Below are positions 16,008 through 22,026 of a DNA stretch of 22,026 bases, piece by piece. Within the stretch, counting starts at the first letter, position 1, and every line of letters begins with the position of its first letter. The notes beneath the pieces were generated by a model. The model worked only from the letters and a program-made list of their open reading frames with translations. It was not told the origin of the DNA and searched no databases. The stretch is from Candidatus Aminicenantota bacterium. Lineage in GTDB: Bacteria > Acidobacteriota > Aminicenantia > UBA2199. The stretch is from NCBI GenBank assembly GCA_024644125.1, contig JAHELQ010000020.1:1-22026 (forward strand), written 5' to 3'. The translations under genes were made by a program, and so were the position numbers.

Positions 16008-17159
16008 TTACACCACGACGCGGGGGAGGCGGGGATTGATGCGGGCCAGTATTTCATAGTTGATGGTGCCGGACCATTCGCCCAGGTGGTCGGCGGTGAT
16101 GCGTTCCTCATCGGCGCTTCCCAATAGGGTCACGCGGTCTCCGGCATTGACTCCTTCGATATGGGTGGTCTCCGCCATGAACATGTTCATGCATACCCGT
16201 CCCCGGACCGGGGCCGATTGCCCGTTCACGATAATATTTGCCGTATTGGAGAGTTTCCGGTCGTATCCGTCGTAATAACCAACAGGTACGACGATCATAC
16301 GGGAATTGCCGAATGTTCTGTAGGTGAGACCATAGCCGATGTGTTGACCTTTTTCAATTTCTTTGACTTGCGCTACATGGGTATGCCACGAGAGCACAGG
16401 CTTCAAAGAGATAGGTTGCCGGGCGCCGTCGCCGTTTTCCGCCACAGGGCGTTTCATCGTTTCTAGATAAGTGACATAAGTCTGTTTAGACGGCCAATAA
16501 CCGTAAGCCGAGATTCCCACCCGAACGATGTCGAAATAGGTTTTTGGGAACAACAATGTGGAGGCGGAACAGGAGAAATGTCGCAATAGGCGCCGGTTTC
16601 CTATTTTGTCCAAAAAATCGTTGTACCTCTTTAGTTGCTCGCGGGCGTAGGAATGATCGCTCGTGTCCTCTATATTGGCGAAATGCGAGTAAATGCCCGT
16701 TATGTCGATGTTATCAAAGCGGCGCTCACGCAAAACTTCCAGCAGTTGGGATTCGGTCATGCCCAGGCGGTTGGTGCCGGTTTCCAATTTGACCTGGCAC
16801 CGGGCGCGTTTATTGAGTGTTCGGGCTGCGGTATCCGCCCATTCCAGATATTCCACCGACGGCGCCACCATTTCGATGTCGTTGGCAATCAAGTCGATGA
16901 TCTCTTCTCTATCCGCCCACCCCAGAACCAGTATTTTTTTGTTCTGCGATAACCGCTTCACATAGAGCGCCTCATCGAGCGAGTCCACCGCGTAGTATTC
17001 GATGCCAGCGAGATCTTTCGTCAGATTGACAATCTCCTTCAATCCGTGTCCATAGGCATTCCCTTTCACCACGAACATCAACGGCTTCCCGCTGATGTTT
17101 CGGAATGTATCGAGATTGTGAAGCAAATTCTCTTTGTTTATTTCCACAAACGTTTTCAT
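16008..17159 (-). CDS. alr: Alanine racemase
   Basis: This PLP enzyme interconverts L- and D-alanine and supplies D-Ala for peptidoglycan in the cytoplasm. It has 383 residues, the normal length. The PLP lysine is K32 in VVKGNAYGHG, the catalytic Tyr is Y276 in IGYGLTY, and GYYDGYDRKLSN and RLG (131-133) are family signatures. Two positions are unusual: CMDQ reads CMNM (N325), and the HxxNS motif reads HFSCSAS. The lysine that is often carbamylated is kept (QVKLETG). I chose ATG 17159 because AAAGG lies about six bases upstream. A TTG at 17177 would add six residues. The gene is divergent from tatA. It has no cell-wall neighbours, and the SPFH operon follows on the same strand with its own promoter. 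Confidence 0.95.
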   Translation of the reverse strand: MKTFVEINKENLLHNLDTFRNISGKPLMFVVKGNAYGHGLKEIVNLTKDLAGIEYYAVDSLDEALYVKRLSQNKKILVLGWADREEIIDLIANDIEMVAPSVEYLEWADTAARTLNKRARCQVKLETGTNRLGMTESQLLEVLRERRFDNIDITGIYSHFANIEDTSDHSYAREQLKRYNDFLDKIGNRRLLRHFSCSASTLLFPKTYFDIVRVGISAYGYWPSKQTYVTYLETMKRPVAENGDGARQPISLKPVLSWHTHVAQVKEIEKGQHIGYGLTYRTFGNSRMIVVPVGYYDGYDRKLSNTANIIVNGQSAPVRGRVCMNMFMAETTHIEGVNAGDRVTLLGSADEERITADHLGEWSGTINYEILARINPRLPRVVV

Positions 17160-17270
17160 GGTAGGCCTTTTCTCCAATGACGGTCGCCGCCGGGCGCCGA
17201 TTCATCATTTTACACCTTTTCAAGCCACAATTCCAGTGCCTGTTATCTTTGGCCAGTCCGGATTTTTCAA

Positions 17271-17303
17271 CTTGACTTTAAGTCAAGGCTGGTTTATTAT
17301 AAT
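17271..17303 (+). promoter_or_regulatory. tatA promoter with overlapping perfect inverted repeat
   Basis: TTGACT (17272-17277) is separated by 17 bases from TATTAT (17295-17300), which continues into TATAAT (17298-17303). The -35 lies inside CTTGACTTTAAGTCAAG (17271-17287), an inverted repeat with perfect 8-base arms that could be an operator. The ATG of tatA begins five bases after the -10 region, and there is no Shine-Dalgarno sequence, so the mRNA may be leaderless or nearly so. Confidence 0.6.
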
Positions 17304-17308
17304 CTTCC

Positions 17309-17626
17309 ATGTTTGGTTCAATCGGATTCCCAGAACTCATCATGATTTTTATCGTGGTGTTGCTATTGTTCGGCCCGCAAAAGCTGCCGGACTTTGCCAA
17401 ATTGCTGGGTAAAACCATCCGGGATTTCCGGGAAACCGTCAACGCCGCGAAGGCCACCATCGAGGAAGAAATCGAAAAAGCCGATGTGGCAAAAGATTTA
17501 AAAGAAATCGACGCCGAAATCAAGGAAGCGGCTCAGATTCCCAAACCTGATATTTATGAGGATATCAAACAAATCGGAAAAGATATAGACGAGATAAAGG
17601 AAACCACCAAAATTGGCAAAAACTAA
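17309..17626 (+). CDS. tatA: Sec-independent translocase subunit TatA/TatB
   Basis: This is a 105-residue inner-membrane protein with one N-terminal helix (GFPELIMIFIVVLLLFG, about 6-22), the FGPQKLPDFAKLLGK hinge and amphipathic helix, and a long charged, coiled C-terminal tail (to residue 105). TatA proteins polymerise to form the pore for folded twin-arginine substrates. The ending is longer than a minimal TatA and acidic/lysine-rich, so it could serve as a combined TatA/TatB, since no separate tatB is visible. The gene overlaps the longest tatC frame by 14 bases. Its ATG has no ribosome site and follows a -10 box directly. Confidence 0.93.
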   Translation: MFGSIGFPELIMIFIVVLLLFGPQKLPDFAKLLGKTIRDFRETVNAAKATIEEEIEKADVAKDLKEIDAEIKEAAQIPKPDIYEDIKQIGKDIDEIKETTKIGKN

Positions 17627-18344
17627 GAACTCAAACGAAATGTCTTTTTTCGAACACCTTGGCGAGCTGAGGAAGCGAATTCTGATTTCTTTTGCGTTTA
17701 TACTGGTGTTCTTCCTGGCGTCCTGGAATTTTGTGGACAAAATCTATTACTGGCTTTCCATGCCGGTATTGAAGTTCTTGCCTGAAGGCGAAAAGCTGGC
17801 GTTCACCTCGTTGACAGAGCCATTTATGATGTACATCAAATTGGCGTTTATTTCCGGGTTGTTTTTGTCCAGTCCGTTTATATTTCACCAGCTCTGGTTG
17901 TTTATCAGACCGGCTCTCTACAAAGACGAAAAAAAAATGGTGTTCCCGTTTGTATTTTTCACCACCTTTTTCTTTGTATTGGGCGGCGCTTTCGGATACT
18001 TTTTTGTATTCCCCTGGGCTTGCCGTTTTTTTCTTGAAGTGGGTCAGGACTTCGAAGCCATTATTACCATTCACGAATATTTTTCCCTGGCGTTTCGCGT
18101 TCTGCTTGGTATCTCGGTGATTTTTGAACTGCCGGTGCTGGTCTTTTTACTGGCAAAACTCAGAATTATTTCCGCCAGGTTCTTGATCAAATATTTCAAA
18201 TATGCGGTTGTGCTGATTTTCATCATTGCCGCTATCATTACCCCGACCCCGGATATTGTCACCCAATCCTTATTCGCCGTACCGATGATGATCCTCTACC
18301 TCTTGAGTATCGGTATCGCAAAAGTGGTCGGGCCCAAAGACTAA
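17613..18344 (+). CDS. tatC: Sec-independent translocase subunit TatC
   Basis: This is a 243-residue inner-membrane protein with six predicted helices that binds twin-arginine signal peptides. It begins with FFEHLGELRKRI, continues with PFIFHQLWLFIRPALYKDEKK (conserved loop), FPWACRFFL and FELPVL, and ends with the ITPTPDIVTQSLFAVPM segment, all typical of TatC. Two starts are possible: TTG 17613, with AAGGA about 11 bases upstream and overlap with tatA, or ATG 17640, which gives MSFFEHL but has no ribosome site. Either gives a functional-looking N-terminus. The proteins form the receptor complex with TatA made just upstream. Confidence 0.96.
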   Translation: MAKTKNSNEMSFFEHLGELRKRILISFAFILVFFLASWNFVDKIYYWLSMPVLKFLPEGEKLAFTSLTEPFMMYIKLAFISGLFLSSPFIFHQLWLFIRPALYKDEKKMVFPFVFFTTFFFVLGGAFGYFFVFPWACRFFLEVGQDFEAIITIHEYFSLAFRVLLGISVIFELPVLVFLLAKLRIISARFLIKYFKYAVVLIFIIAAIITPTPDIVTQSLFAVPMMILYLLSIGIAKVVGPKD

Positions 18345-18350
18345 AGCTAA

Positions 18351-18388
18351 TTGAGATATTGTGTCTCGCTATTCAAGTTTGGTTTTTT
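18351..18388 (+). terminator. Weak hairpin plus T-tract after tatC
   Basis: TTGA (18351-18354) pairs with TCAA (18373-18376), and ATA with TAT just inside across one bulged base. A TTTTTT tract follows at 18383-18388. It is a plausible but weak rho-independent terminator separating tatC from the small peptide gene. Confidence 0.35.
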
Positions 18389-18477
18389 ATATAAAACAAT
18401 ATTTTCGTAAAAAAATGGTTAGCAAGGAAACTTATTTACGTGTGGCTGGAAACTATATTGACTAAAAGGAGATTATC

Positions 18478-18642
18478 ATGAAAAGAGAATTCACCAAAAA
18501 ATTATCCCTGAACAAATCCACAGTCGCGAATCTGAAAGAAGCCGATATGAAAAATGTGCTCGGCGGATACAACACCGAAGACGTATGCCCCACCTGGTTC
18601 TATACCTGTGATCAGGAAACCTGCGTGGGCCATACCTGCTAG
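18478..18642 (+). CDS. Double-glycine-leader RiPP precursor, class I lanthipeptide-like
   Basis: This is a 54-residue peptide with AAGGAG about seven bases before its ATG. The leader, KKLSLNKSTVANLKEADMKN then VLGG (residues 6-30), closely follows the KKLxLNKxTxANLxxxxMxxVxGG pattern of lanthipeptide-type precursors known mostly from Bacteroidota and some candidate phyla. Cleavage after G30 would release a 24-residue core with four Cys (core 7, 14, 19, 24) and five Thr. Three of the Cys are directly preceded by Thr and spaced five apart (TCDQETCVGHTC). Thr and Cys could form methyllanthionine bridges, or the Cys could pair as disulfides. No dehydratase, cyclase, peptidase or exporter lies nearby, so any modifying enzyme must act from elsewhere. 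The gene is followed by a complex hairpin. Confidence 0.8.
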   Translation: MKREFTKKLSLNKSTVANLKEADMKNVLGGYNTEDVCPTWFYTCDQETCVGHTC

Positions 18643-18727
18643 GATTTGAACGAATTCCGTTCATTCTAAAGTAATGTAAGTTTATCCCGGCCTGTGTATC
18701 TGAACATCGACATAAAAACGCTACTTT

Positions 18728-18782
18728 TTTTGGGTCAACGCCTTAATAACCGGTTTTTTCGCCGGTCTCGGTCACCCCAAAA
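18728..18782 (+). terminator. Branched hairpin downstream of the precursor peptide
   Basis: An outer stem TTTTGGG (18728-18734) / CCCAAAA (18776-18782) encloses an inner stem ACCGG (18749-18753) / CCGGT (18762-18766). It sits 85 bases after the peptide stop in the 204-base gap before the convergent manC. The outer arms are T-rich and A-rich, so it could end transcripts from both directions. Nothing else is seen in this gap. Confidence 0.45.
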
Positions 18783-18846
18783 GGAGAGTTAAATCCAGTC
18801 GCACTTATAATGTCGTTTTCTGATCCGGGCCGGGAATCTTTTTCCA

Positions 18847-19905
18847 TCAATCCCTTTTTAACCAATCGGTAACCTGTTTTACTTTTTGCAACTCATCCAT
18901 ATGCGACACCAGTATACCGTCGGGAGTTTGGATGACCGCGATGTTTTCCAGACCGATGACTGCGATCGGTATGTTTTCAGTGGAAAAAATCAAGGAATTT
19001 TTGGTGTCGATCAGGCAATTTCCGTGGTTGTTGACATTGTTCCGGTTATCTTTTTTGTTCAGTTCGTAAACGCTGGTCCAGGAGCCCACATCGTTCCAGC
19101 CGAAGGCCGCTTCGAACATCCTGACCTCTTTGACTTTTTCCATGAGGGCGTAATCAATGGAATCCGGTTTGACGCGGGAGAAGGCGTCTGCGAATTGGGG
19201 TTTGCTCTCGAACAAACCTTCCAGTTCCTGGTACGCTTCGAAATAGTATTCGGCGTATTCCTCAAGGAAGCTTTTGAAATGACGCAGGTTGTAAACGAAC
19301 ATCCCGGAATTCCAATAATAATTCCCGGCCTCCAGGTATTCCCTGGCAATTTCCAGGTCCGGTTTCTCCTTGAACTCATTGACCGTAAAAAAACTGGTAT
19401 CACCGAGTCGCACGGCCTCTTCTTGTTGAAATTTGATGTAGCCGTATCCTGTATGGGGAAGGTAGGGCTTGATGCCGGATGTGATGATGAATCTCTGCCT
19501 GGCGATTTGCAGGGCGGCTGTCATCTGATTGGCGAAGACATCTGTGTCGGGTATGTAATGGTCCGCCGGGACCACCAGCACATTGGCGTCGTCGTTCAGG
19601 CGGGAGAGGAAGATGTTCGCCAGGATCAAACAAGGGGCTGTGTTGCGCGGGCATGGCTCTTCGATGAAGTTGTTTTTTTTGAAACCCGGAATCGATTCCA
19701 TCGTCAACGCCAGGTATTTTTTGTCGGCCACTACAAAAATATTTTCCCTTTCGATAAAACGCTCTAGCCGTCTATAGGTTTGTAAAATGAGGGACTCTTC
19801 CCCTACGATATCAAGGAATTGTTTCGGTTTTTTCCCTGTGCTGTAGGGCCAGAATCGCGTACCCTGACCGCCTGCCATGATTAGTCCAAAATTTGCGTGT
19901 TCCAT
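18847..19905 (-). CDS. manC: Mannose-1-phosphate guanylyltransferase
   Basis: This enzyme makes GDP-mannose from mannose-1-phosphate and GTP for surface polysaccharides and glycoconjugates. Its 352 residues form the single nucleotidyltransferase domain without the C-terminal isomerase domain of long ManC. Signatures are AGGQGTRFWPYSTGKKPKQF (11-30), EEPCPRNTAP, VVPADHYI, FKEKPD, YYWNSGMFVY, DYALMEK and GWNDVGSW. No other sugar-nucleotide gene is nearby. No Shine-Dalgarno sequence precedes the ATG. A weak TGTTAA -10 lies nine bases before the start with TTGTTG 17 bases further up, so the mRNA may have almost no leader. The gene diverges from the thrED-ilvC pair. Confidence 0.95.
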   Translation of the reverse strand: MEHANFGLIMAGGQGTRFWPYSTGKKPKQFLDIVGEESLILQTYRRLERFIERENIFVVADKKYLALTMESIPGFKKNNFIEEPCPRNTAPCLILANIFLSRLNDDANVLVVPADHYIPDTDVFANQMTAALQIARQRFIITSGIKPYLPHTGYGYIKFQQEEAVRLGDTSFFTVNEFKEKPDLEIAREYLEAGNYYWNSGMFVYNLRHFKSFLEEYAEYYFEAYQELEGLFESKPQFADAFSRVKPDSIDYALMEKVKEVRMFEAAFGWNDVGSWTSVYELNKKDNRNNVNNHGNCLIDTKNSLIFSTENIPIAVIGLENIAVIQTPDGILVSHMDELQKVKQVTDWLKRD

Positions 19906-19962
19906 CGGAAGACGTTAACACAAAAGTTGCAAAAACTCAACAATCGTATAAACGTTTTTTTT

Positions 19963-20006
19963 ACAACCTCCGGGTTGTTGAAATTTAGCCGGACATTCTG
20001 TACAAT
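19963..20006 (+). promoter_or_regulatory. Promoter of thrED-ilvC with adjacent inverted repeat
   Basis: TTGAAA (19978-19983) is separated by 17 bases from TACAAT (20001-20006). The predicted start near 20013 leaves a short leader with GAAGGA before ATG 20027. ACAACC (19963-19968) and GGTTGT (19973-19978) are perfect 6-base arms touching the -35 box and could bind a regulator. Confidence 0.65.
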
Positions 20007-20026
20007 GCTCATTTTGAAGGATTGTC

Positions 20027-20437
20027 ATGAAATTGCTTATAATGTATTGTGAATCGTTCGCTTACAAGACTAGTGTCAGAACTCTGGAAGAAGAGGCTCC
20101 GCTCGACGAGGATAGGTCGATCGGCAATACGGTGGTGGGTTTTATCAACGTCGAAGCGGAGGATGCCGCAAATGAAAGTAAAGTCGAAACCAAATTGGTG
20201 AAAATCCTCAAATGGGCCGCCGGTAAAAATGATACCAAACGGATTGTACTCCACTCCTTCGCCCATTTATCGGAAAGCAAAGCGGAGCCAGCTTTGGTGA
20301 AGCAGTTGCTCAACCGTGCGGCAGAGAGGATCGAGGATGCCGGGTACGAAACCCATCAGACGCCATTCGGATATTTTTTAGACCTCGATATCCAGGCGCC
20401 GGGGCATTCATTGGCTCGCATTTTCAAGAGTTTTTAG
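20027..20437 (+). CDS. Stand-alone archaeal-type threonyl-tRNA synthetase editing-domain homologue
   Basis: This is a 136-residue soluble protein. SFAHLSESKAEPALVKQLLN (77-96) and TPFGYFLDLDIQAPGHSLAR (112-131) align with the N-terminal editing domain of archaeal ThrRS, which removes serine wrongly charged on tRNA-Thr. The domain is here free of a synthetase. H80 is conserved, but the Lys that in the archaeal enzyme follows FGYY/FGYF is Leu here (118), and the Glu after HxLA is Arg (131). Activity may therefore differ, or the protein may only bind a D-amino acid or tRNA analogue. ATG 20027 has GAAGGA upstream. It is probably transcribed with ilvC, which starts 29 bases after its stop. Confidence 0.82.
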   Translation: MKLLIMYCESFAYKTSVRTLEEEAPLDEDRSIGNTVVGFINVEAEDAANESKVETKLVKILKWAAGKNDTKRIVLHSFAHLSESKAEPALVKQLLNRAAERIEDAGYETHQTPFGYFLDLDIQAPGHSLARIFKSF

Positions 20438-20466
20438 GTCAAGGTAGGCAAGGAAGGGGGCAGGCT

Positions 20467-21462
20467 ATGGCAACTATATATTATGAATCCGATGTCGATA
20501 AAGAGATTTTAAAGCAAAAAACCATCGCGGTCATCGGCTTTGGAAACCAGGGGCACGCCCATGGAATGAATTTGAAAGACAGCGGCTGTGATGTGATTAT
20601 CGGCTTACGGGAAGGAAGCCCCCGGCGTAAAGTGGCATTGGATTACGGTCTTCATGTCTTTGCCATCGACGAAGCGGTGAAGCGGGCGGATATGATTATG
20701 TTGCTGATTCCAGACGAACTCCAGGGGGATGTGTTTGAGAGGGAGATCGCCCCCAACCTTGCGAAGGGGAAGATCGTTCTCTTCGCCCATGGTTTTACTG
20801 TGTTGTACCGGTTGGTGGTTCCGCCGCCGTTTGTGGATGTGGCCATGGTTGCCCCTAAAGGGCAGGGACATATGTTGAGGCGTGAATTTTCCGCCGGTCG
20901 GGGAATACCTGCGGTTTTGGCGGTAGAGCAGGATGTATCGGGGGAAGCGGGTTCTCTCGCGTTGGCCTATGCTTACGGAATCGGTTGCGCGCGGGTGGGG
21001 GTGATCGAGTCCACCTTCCGCGAGGAGACCGAGGCGGACCTCTTCAGCGAGCAGGCAATCATCTGCGGCGGAGTGACCCAGTTGATGAAAGCGGGTTTCG
21101 AGACGCTGGTGGAAGCTGGCTATGCACCGGAAATGGCCTACTTTGAATGTGTTAACGAGATGAAGTTGATCGTGGATCTGGTGTATGAGAAGGGGATGGC
21201 GTTCATGAGGGAGGCCATCAGCAACACCGCCGAATACGGCGATTATCTCAGTCAGGGAAAGGTGATCGGTCCCCAGTCCCGGGACAATATGCGGGAAATC
21301 CTCGACAATATCCGCTCCGGGCGGTTCGCCCGGTCCTTCATGCAGGAGAATCTCGACGGTAAACCTTTCATGACGGAGATGAGGATTCGTGAATCGGAGC
21401 ATCCTCTCGAGTCAACCTTCCGCGATCTTATGGCGCGAATGCCATGGCTCCCCAAAGAGTGA
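20467..21462 (+). CDS. ilvC: Ketol-acid reductoisomerase, class I
   Basis: This enzyme isomerises and reduces acetolactate or acetohydroxybutyrate in valine, leucine and isoleucine synthesis, using NAD(P)H and Mg2+. It has 331 residues, the usual class I length. GFGNQGHAH (24-32) is the nucleotide loop, GLREGSPRRK (46-55) the cofactor-specificity loop, and the metal ligands D191, E195, E227 and E231 and H108 are all present. Sequence details are unusual: HGFTVLY for the usual HGFNIHF, APKGQGH for APKGPGH, and VNEMKLIVDL for a His in the usual LHE. A good ribosome site (AAGGGGG) lies before the ATG. No ilvB, ilvN, ilvD or leu gene adjoins it. The partner gene upstream is the tRNA-Thr editing homologue. 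It could be a second, divergent paralogue. Confidence 0.94.
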   Translation: MATIYYESDVDKEILKQKTIAVIGFGNQGHAHGMNLKDSGCDVIIGLREGSPRRKVALDYGLHVFAIDEAVKRADMIMLLIPDELQGDVFEREIAPNLAKGKIVLFAHGFTVLYRLVVPPPFVDVAMVAPKGQGHMLRREFSAGRGIPAVLAVEQDVSGEAGSLALAYAYGIGCARVGVIESTFREETEADLFSEQAIICGGVTQLMKAGFETLVEAGYAPEMAYFECVNEMKLIVDLVYEKGMAFMREAISNTAEYGDYLSQGKVIGPQSRDNMREILDNIRSGRFARSFMQENLDGKPFMTEMRIRESEHPLESTFRDLMARMPWLPKE

Positions 21463-21550
21463 CATATTTGTTTTTTTATTGATATATTTATACGTCCAAA
21501 TATTCTCACTGAATCTATCTGAGTACTTTTTTTATAAATTGGTTGCTAAT

Positions 21551-21596
21551 AATTTGAATACTGGTTGTTGAAATTTTTATCAAATTGTATTATACT
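21551..21596 (+). promoter_or_regulatory. Promoter of the second small Cys peptide, with inverted repeat
   Basis: TTGAAA (21568-21573) is separated by 17 bases from TATACT (21591-21596), predicting a start near 21603 and a leader of about 58 bases. AATTTGA (21551-21557) and TCAAATT (21580-21586) are perfect 7-base inverted arms around the -35 and could be an operator. The rest of the AT-rich gap 21463-21661 shows only a weak CTCA/TGAG hairpin followed by a T-run after ilvC. Confidence 0.6.
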
Positions 21597-21661
21597 TTGT
21601 GCGAGATATTGGTATTTCAATGGTTTTACAGTTTATGAAAATAGATAAAGAAAGGAAAGAT

Positions 21662-21847
21662 ATGACGTTAAAGAAATTTTGGATCTCACCCCGTTTGTTG
21701 ATACTTGGAAGAGGAATGCCCGAAGAAAGTGTGTTGATGGGCTGCAAGCATGCCAGCATGACTCTAGGAGGCCCAAACGCCAACAATGTCGGGTGCAAGG
21801 TGGGGCTGGGTAATTGCGCCATTTGCTCGAGTATGGATAAATCCTGA
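21662..21847 (+). CDS. Small Cys-containing peptide, possible RiPP precursor
   Basis: This is a 61-residue peptide with AAGGAAAG before its ATG and its own promoter. The N-terminal half is basic/hydrophobic (KKFWISPRLLILGRG, 4-18), followed by MPEESVLMGCKHASM (19-33). The C-terminal half is rich in Gly, Asn and Cys, with Cys at 28, 45, 52 and 55 (GCKVGLGNCAIC) and a Ser end. It has no signal peptide and no double-Gly cleavage motif in the usual place, though GG occurs at 36-37. The R-G-x-P-E-E-x-V-L-x-x-C-K core resembles short unassigned bacterial peptides I recall but cannot name. It could be a modified peptide, a metal-binding peptide or a toxin. A longer frame from 21599 has no ribosome site. 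No modification enzyme is visible. Confidence 0.65.
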   Translation: MTLKKFWISPRLLILGRGMPEESVLMGCKHASMTLGGPNANNVGCKVGLGNCAICSSMDKS

Positions 21848-21898
21848 TTCTCACGGGTCTTCAATTGATCCAACCTCTGCCCTGATCTCATTTCGACT

Positions 21899-22026
21899 TT
21901 ACATACAACCTTGTTTTAAATCCTTCGTTAAGTGTTTTTTTCCGTCAATACTTTTCGCGATAACATTTTCCAAACTCATCCCGGTCCTGAAATTGCGCGG
22001 CACTTCGTAACTTAGTTGCTTTTTGA
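21899..22026 (-). CDS. Possible C-terminal fragment of a gene entering from the right edge
   Basis: On the minus strand an open frame enters at 22024 and runs 41 codons to TAA at 21899-21901. It reads KKQLSYEVPRNFRTGMSLEN, then VIAKSIDGKKHLTKDLKQGC and a final Met. Its charged, soluble composition looks protein-like, while the overlapping plus frame looks like its hydrophobic shadow. It may be the end of a convergent gene or only chance. No family is recognised. Apart from it, nothing is seen between 21848 and the edge. Confidence 0.3.
   Translation of the reverse strand, partial: KKQLSYEVPRNFRTGMSLENVIAKSIDGKKHLTKDLKQGCM

Noticed and set aside
19963..19978. Terminator at the manC/thrED junction
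   Set aside because: The 6-base hairpin has its T-run on the wrong side for the plus strand and lies between divergent genes, so an operator is more likely.
21786..22010. 74-codon plus-strand frame at the right edge
   Set aside because: It overlaps the end of the small Cys peptide and looks like the hydrophobic complement of a charged minus-strand frame. It has no ribosome site.

Overview
The window looks like a chromosomal segment from a Gram-negative, deep-branching bacterium. It has Tat translocase genes, type IV pilus tip/minor pilin genes, a sigma-54 activator and a GDP-mannose pyrophosphorylase. Several families here are common in Desulfobacterota-like and candidate-phylum genomes: a MASE3 sensor ending in a CASC...CPDC tail, a stand-alone archaeal-type ThrRS editing domain, and membrane spermidine-synthase-like proteins. 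I cannot name the species. There is no rRNA, tRNA, CRISPR array or recognisable insertion sequence. Gene order mixes housekeeping genes with short accessory units.

Layout. Bases 1-451 hold no convincing gene, but contain two inverted repeats, three copies of a degenerate direct repeat and a good sigma-70 type promoter for the next gene. Bases 452-4773 (+) carry a MASE3 membrane sensor and mfd (transcription-repair coupling factor). Bases 4855-10430 (-) are a type IV pilus accessory module: a sigma-54 response regulator, then a PilX-like minor pilin preceded by a near-consensus -24/-12 promoter, then PilY1. Bases 10600-13630 (+) encode a polytopic spermidine-synthase-like protein and an M50B-type membrane metalloprotease. 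Bases 13656-15934 (-) encode an SPFH protein with a C-terminal GYF_2-like domain and a double zinc-ribbon membrane protein. These resemble the YdjI/YdjG membrane-stress partners of Bacillus.

Bases 16008-17159 (-) are alanine racemase, divergent from tatA-tatC (17309-18344, +). A 54-residue double-glycine-leader peptide follows at 18478-18642. It looks like a class I lanthipeptide-type precursor with a Thr-Cys-rich core, and no modification enzyme is present. Then come manC (-), a divergent pair of thrED (stand-alone tRNA-Thr editing-like domain) and ilvC (+), and a second Cys-containing 61-residue peptide with its own promoter. A possible partial gene enters from the right edge on the minus strand.

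The most interesting points are the two orphan RiPP-like peptides, the self-contained sigma-54/pilX/pilY1 circuit, the recurring -10 boxes placed directly before start codons without Shine-Dalgarno sequences (possible leaderless mRNAs), and several enzymes whose diagnostic residues are altered (spermidine-synthase-like protein, tRNA-Thr editing homologue, alanine racemase, PilY1 MIDAS).
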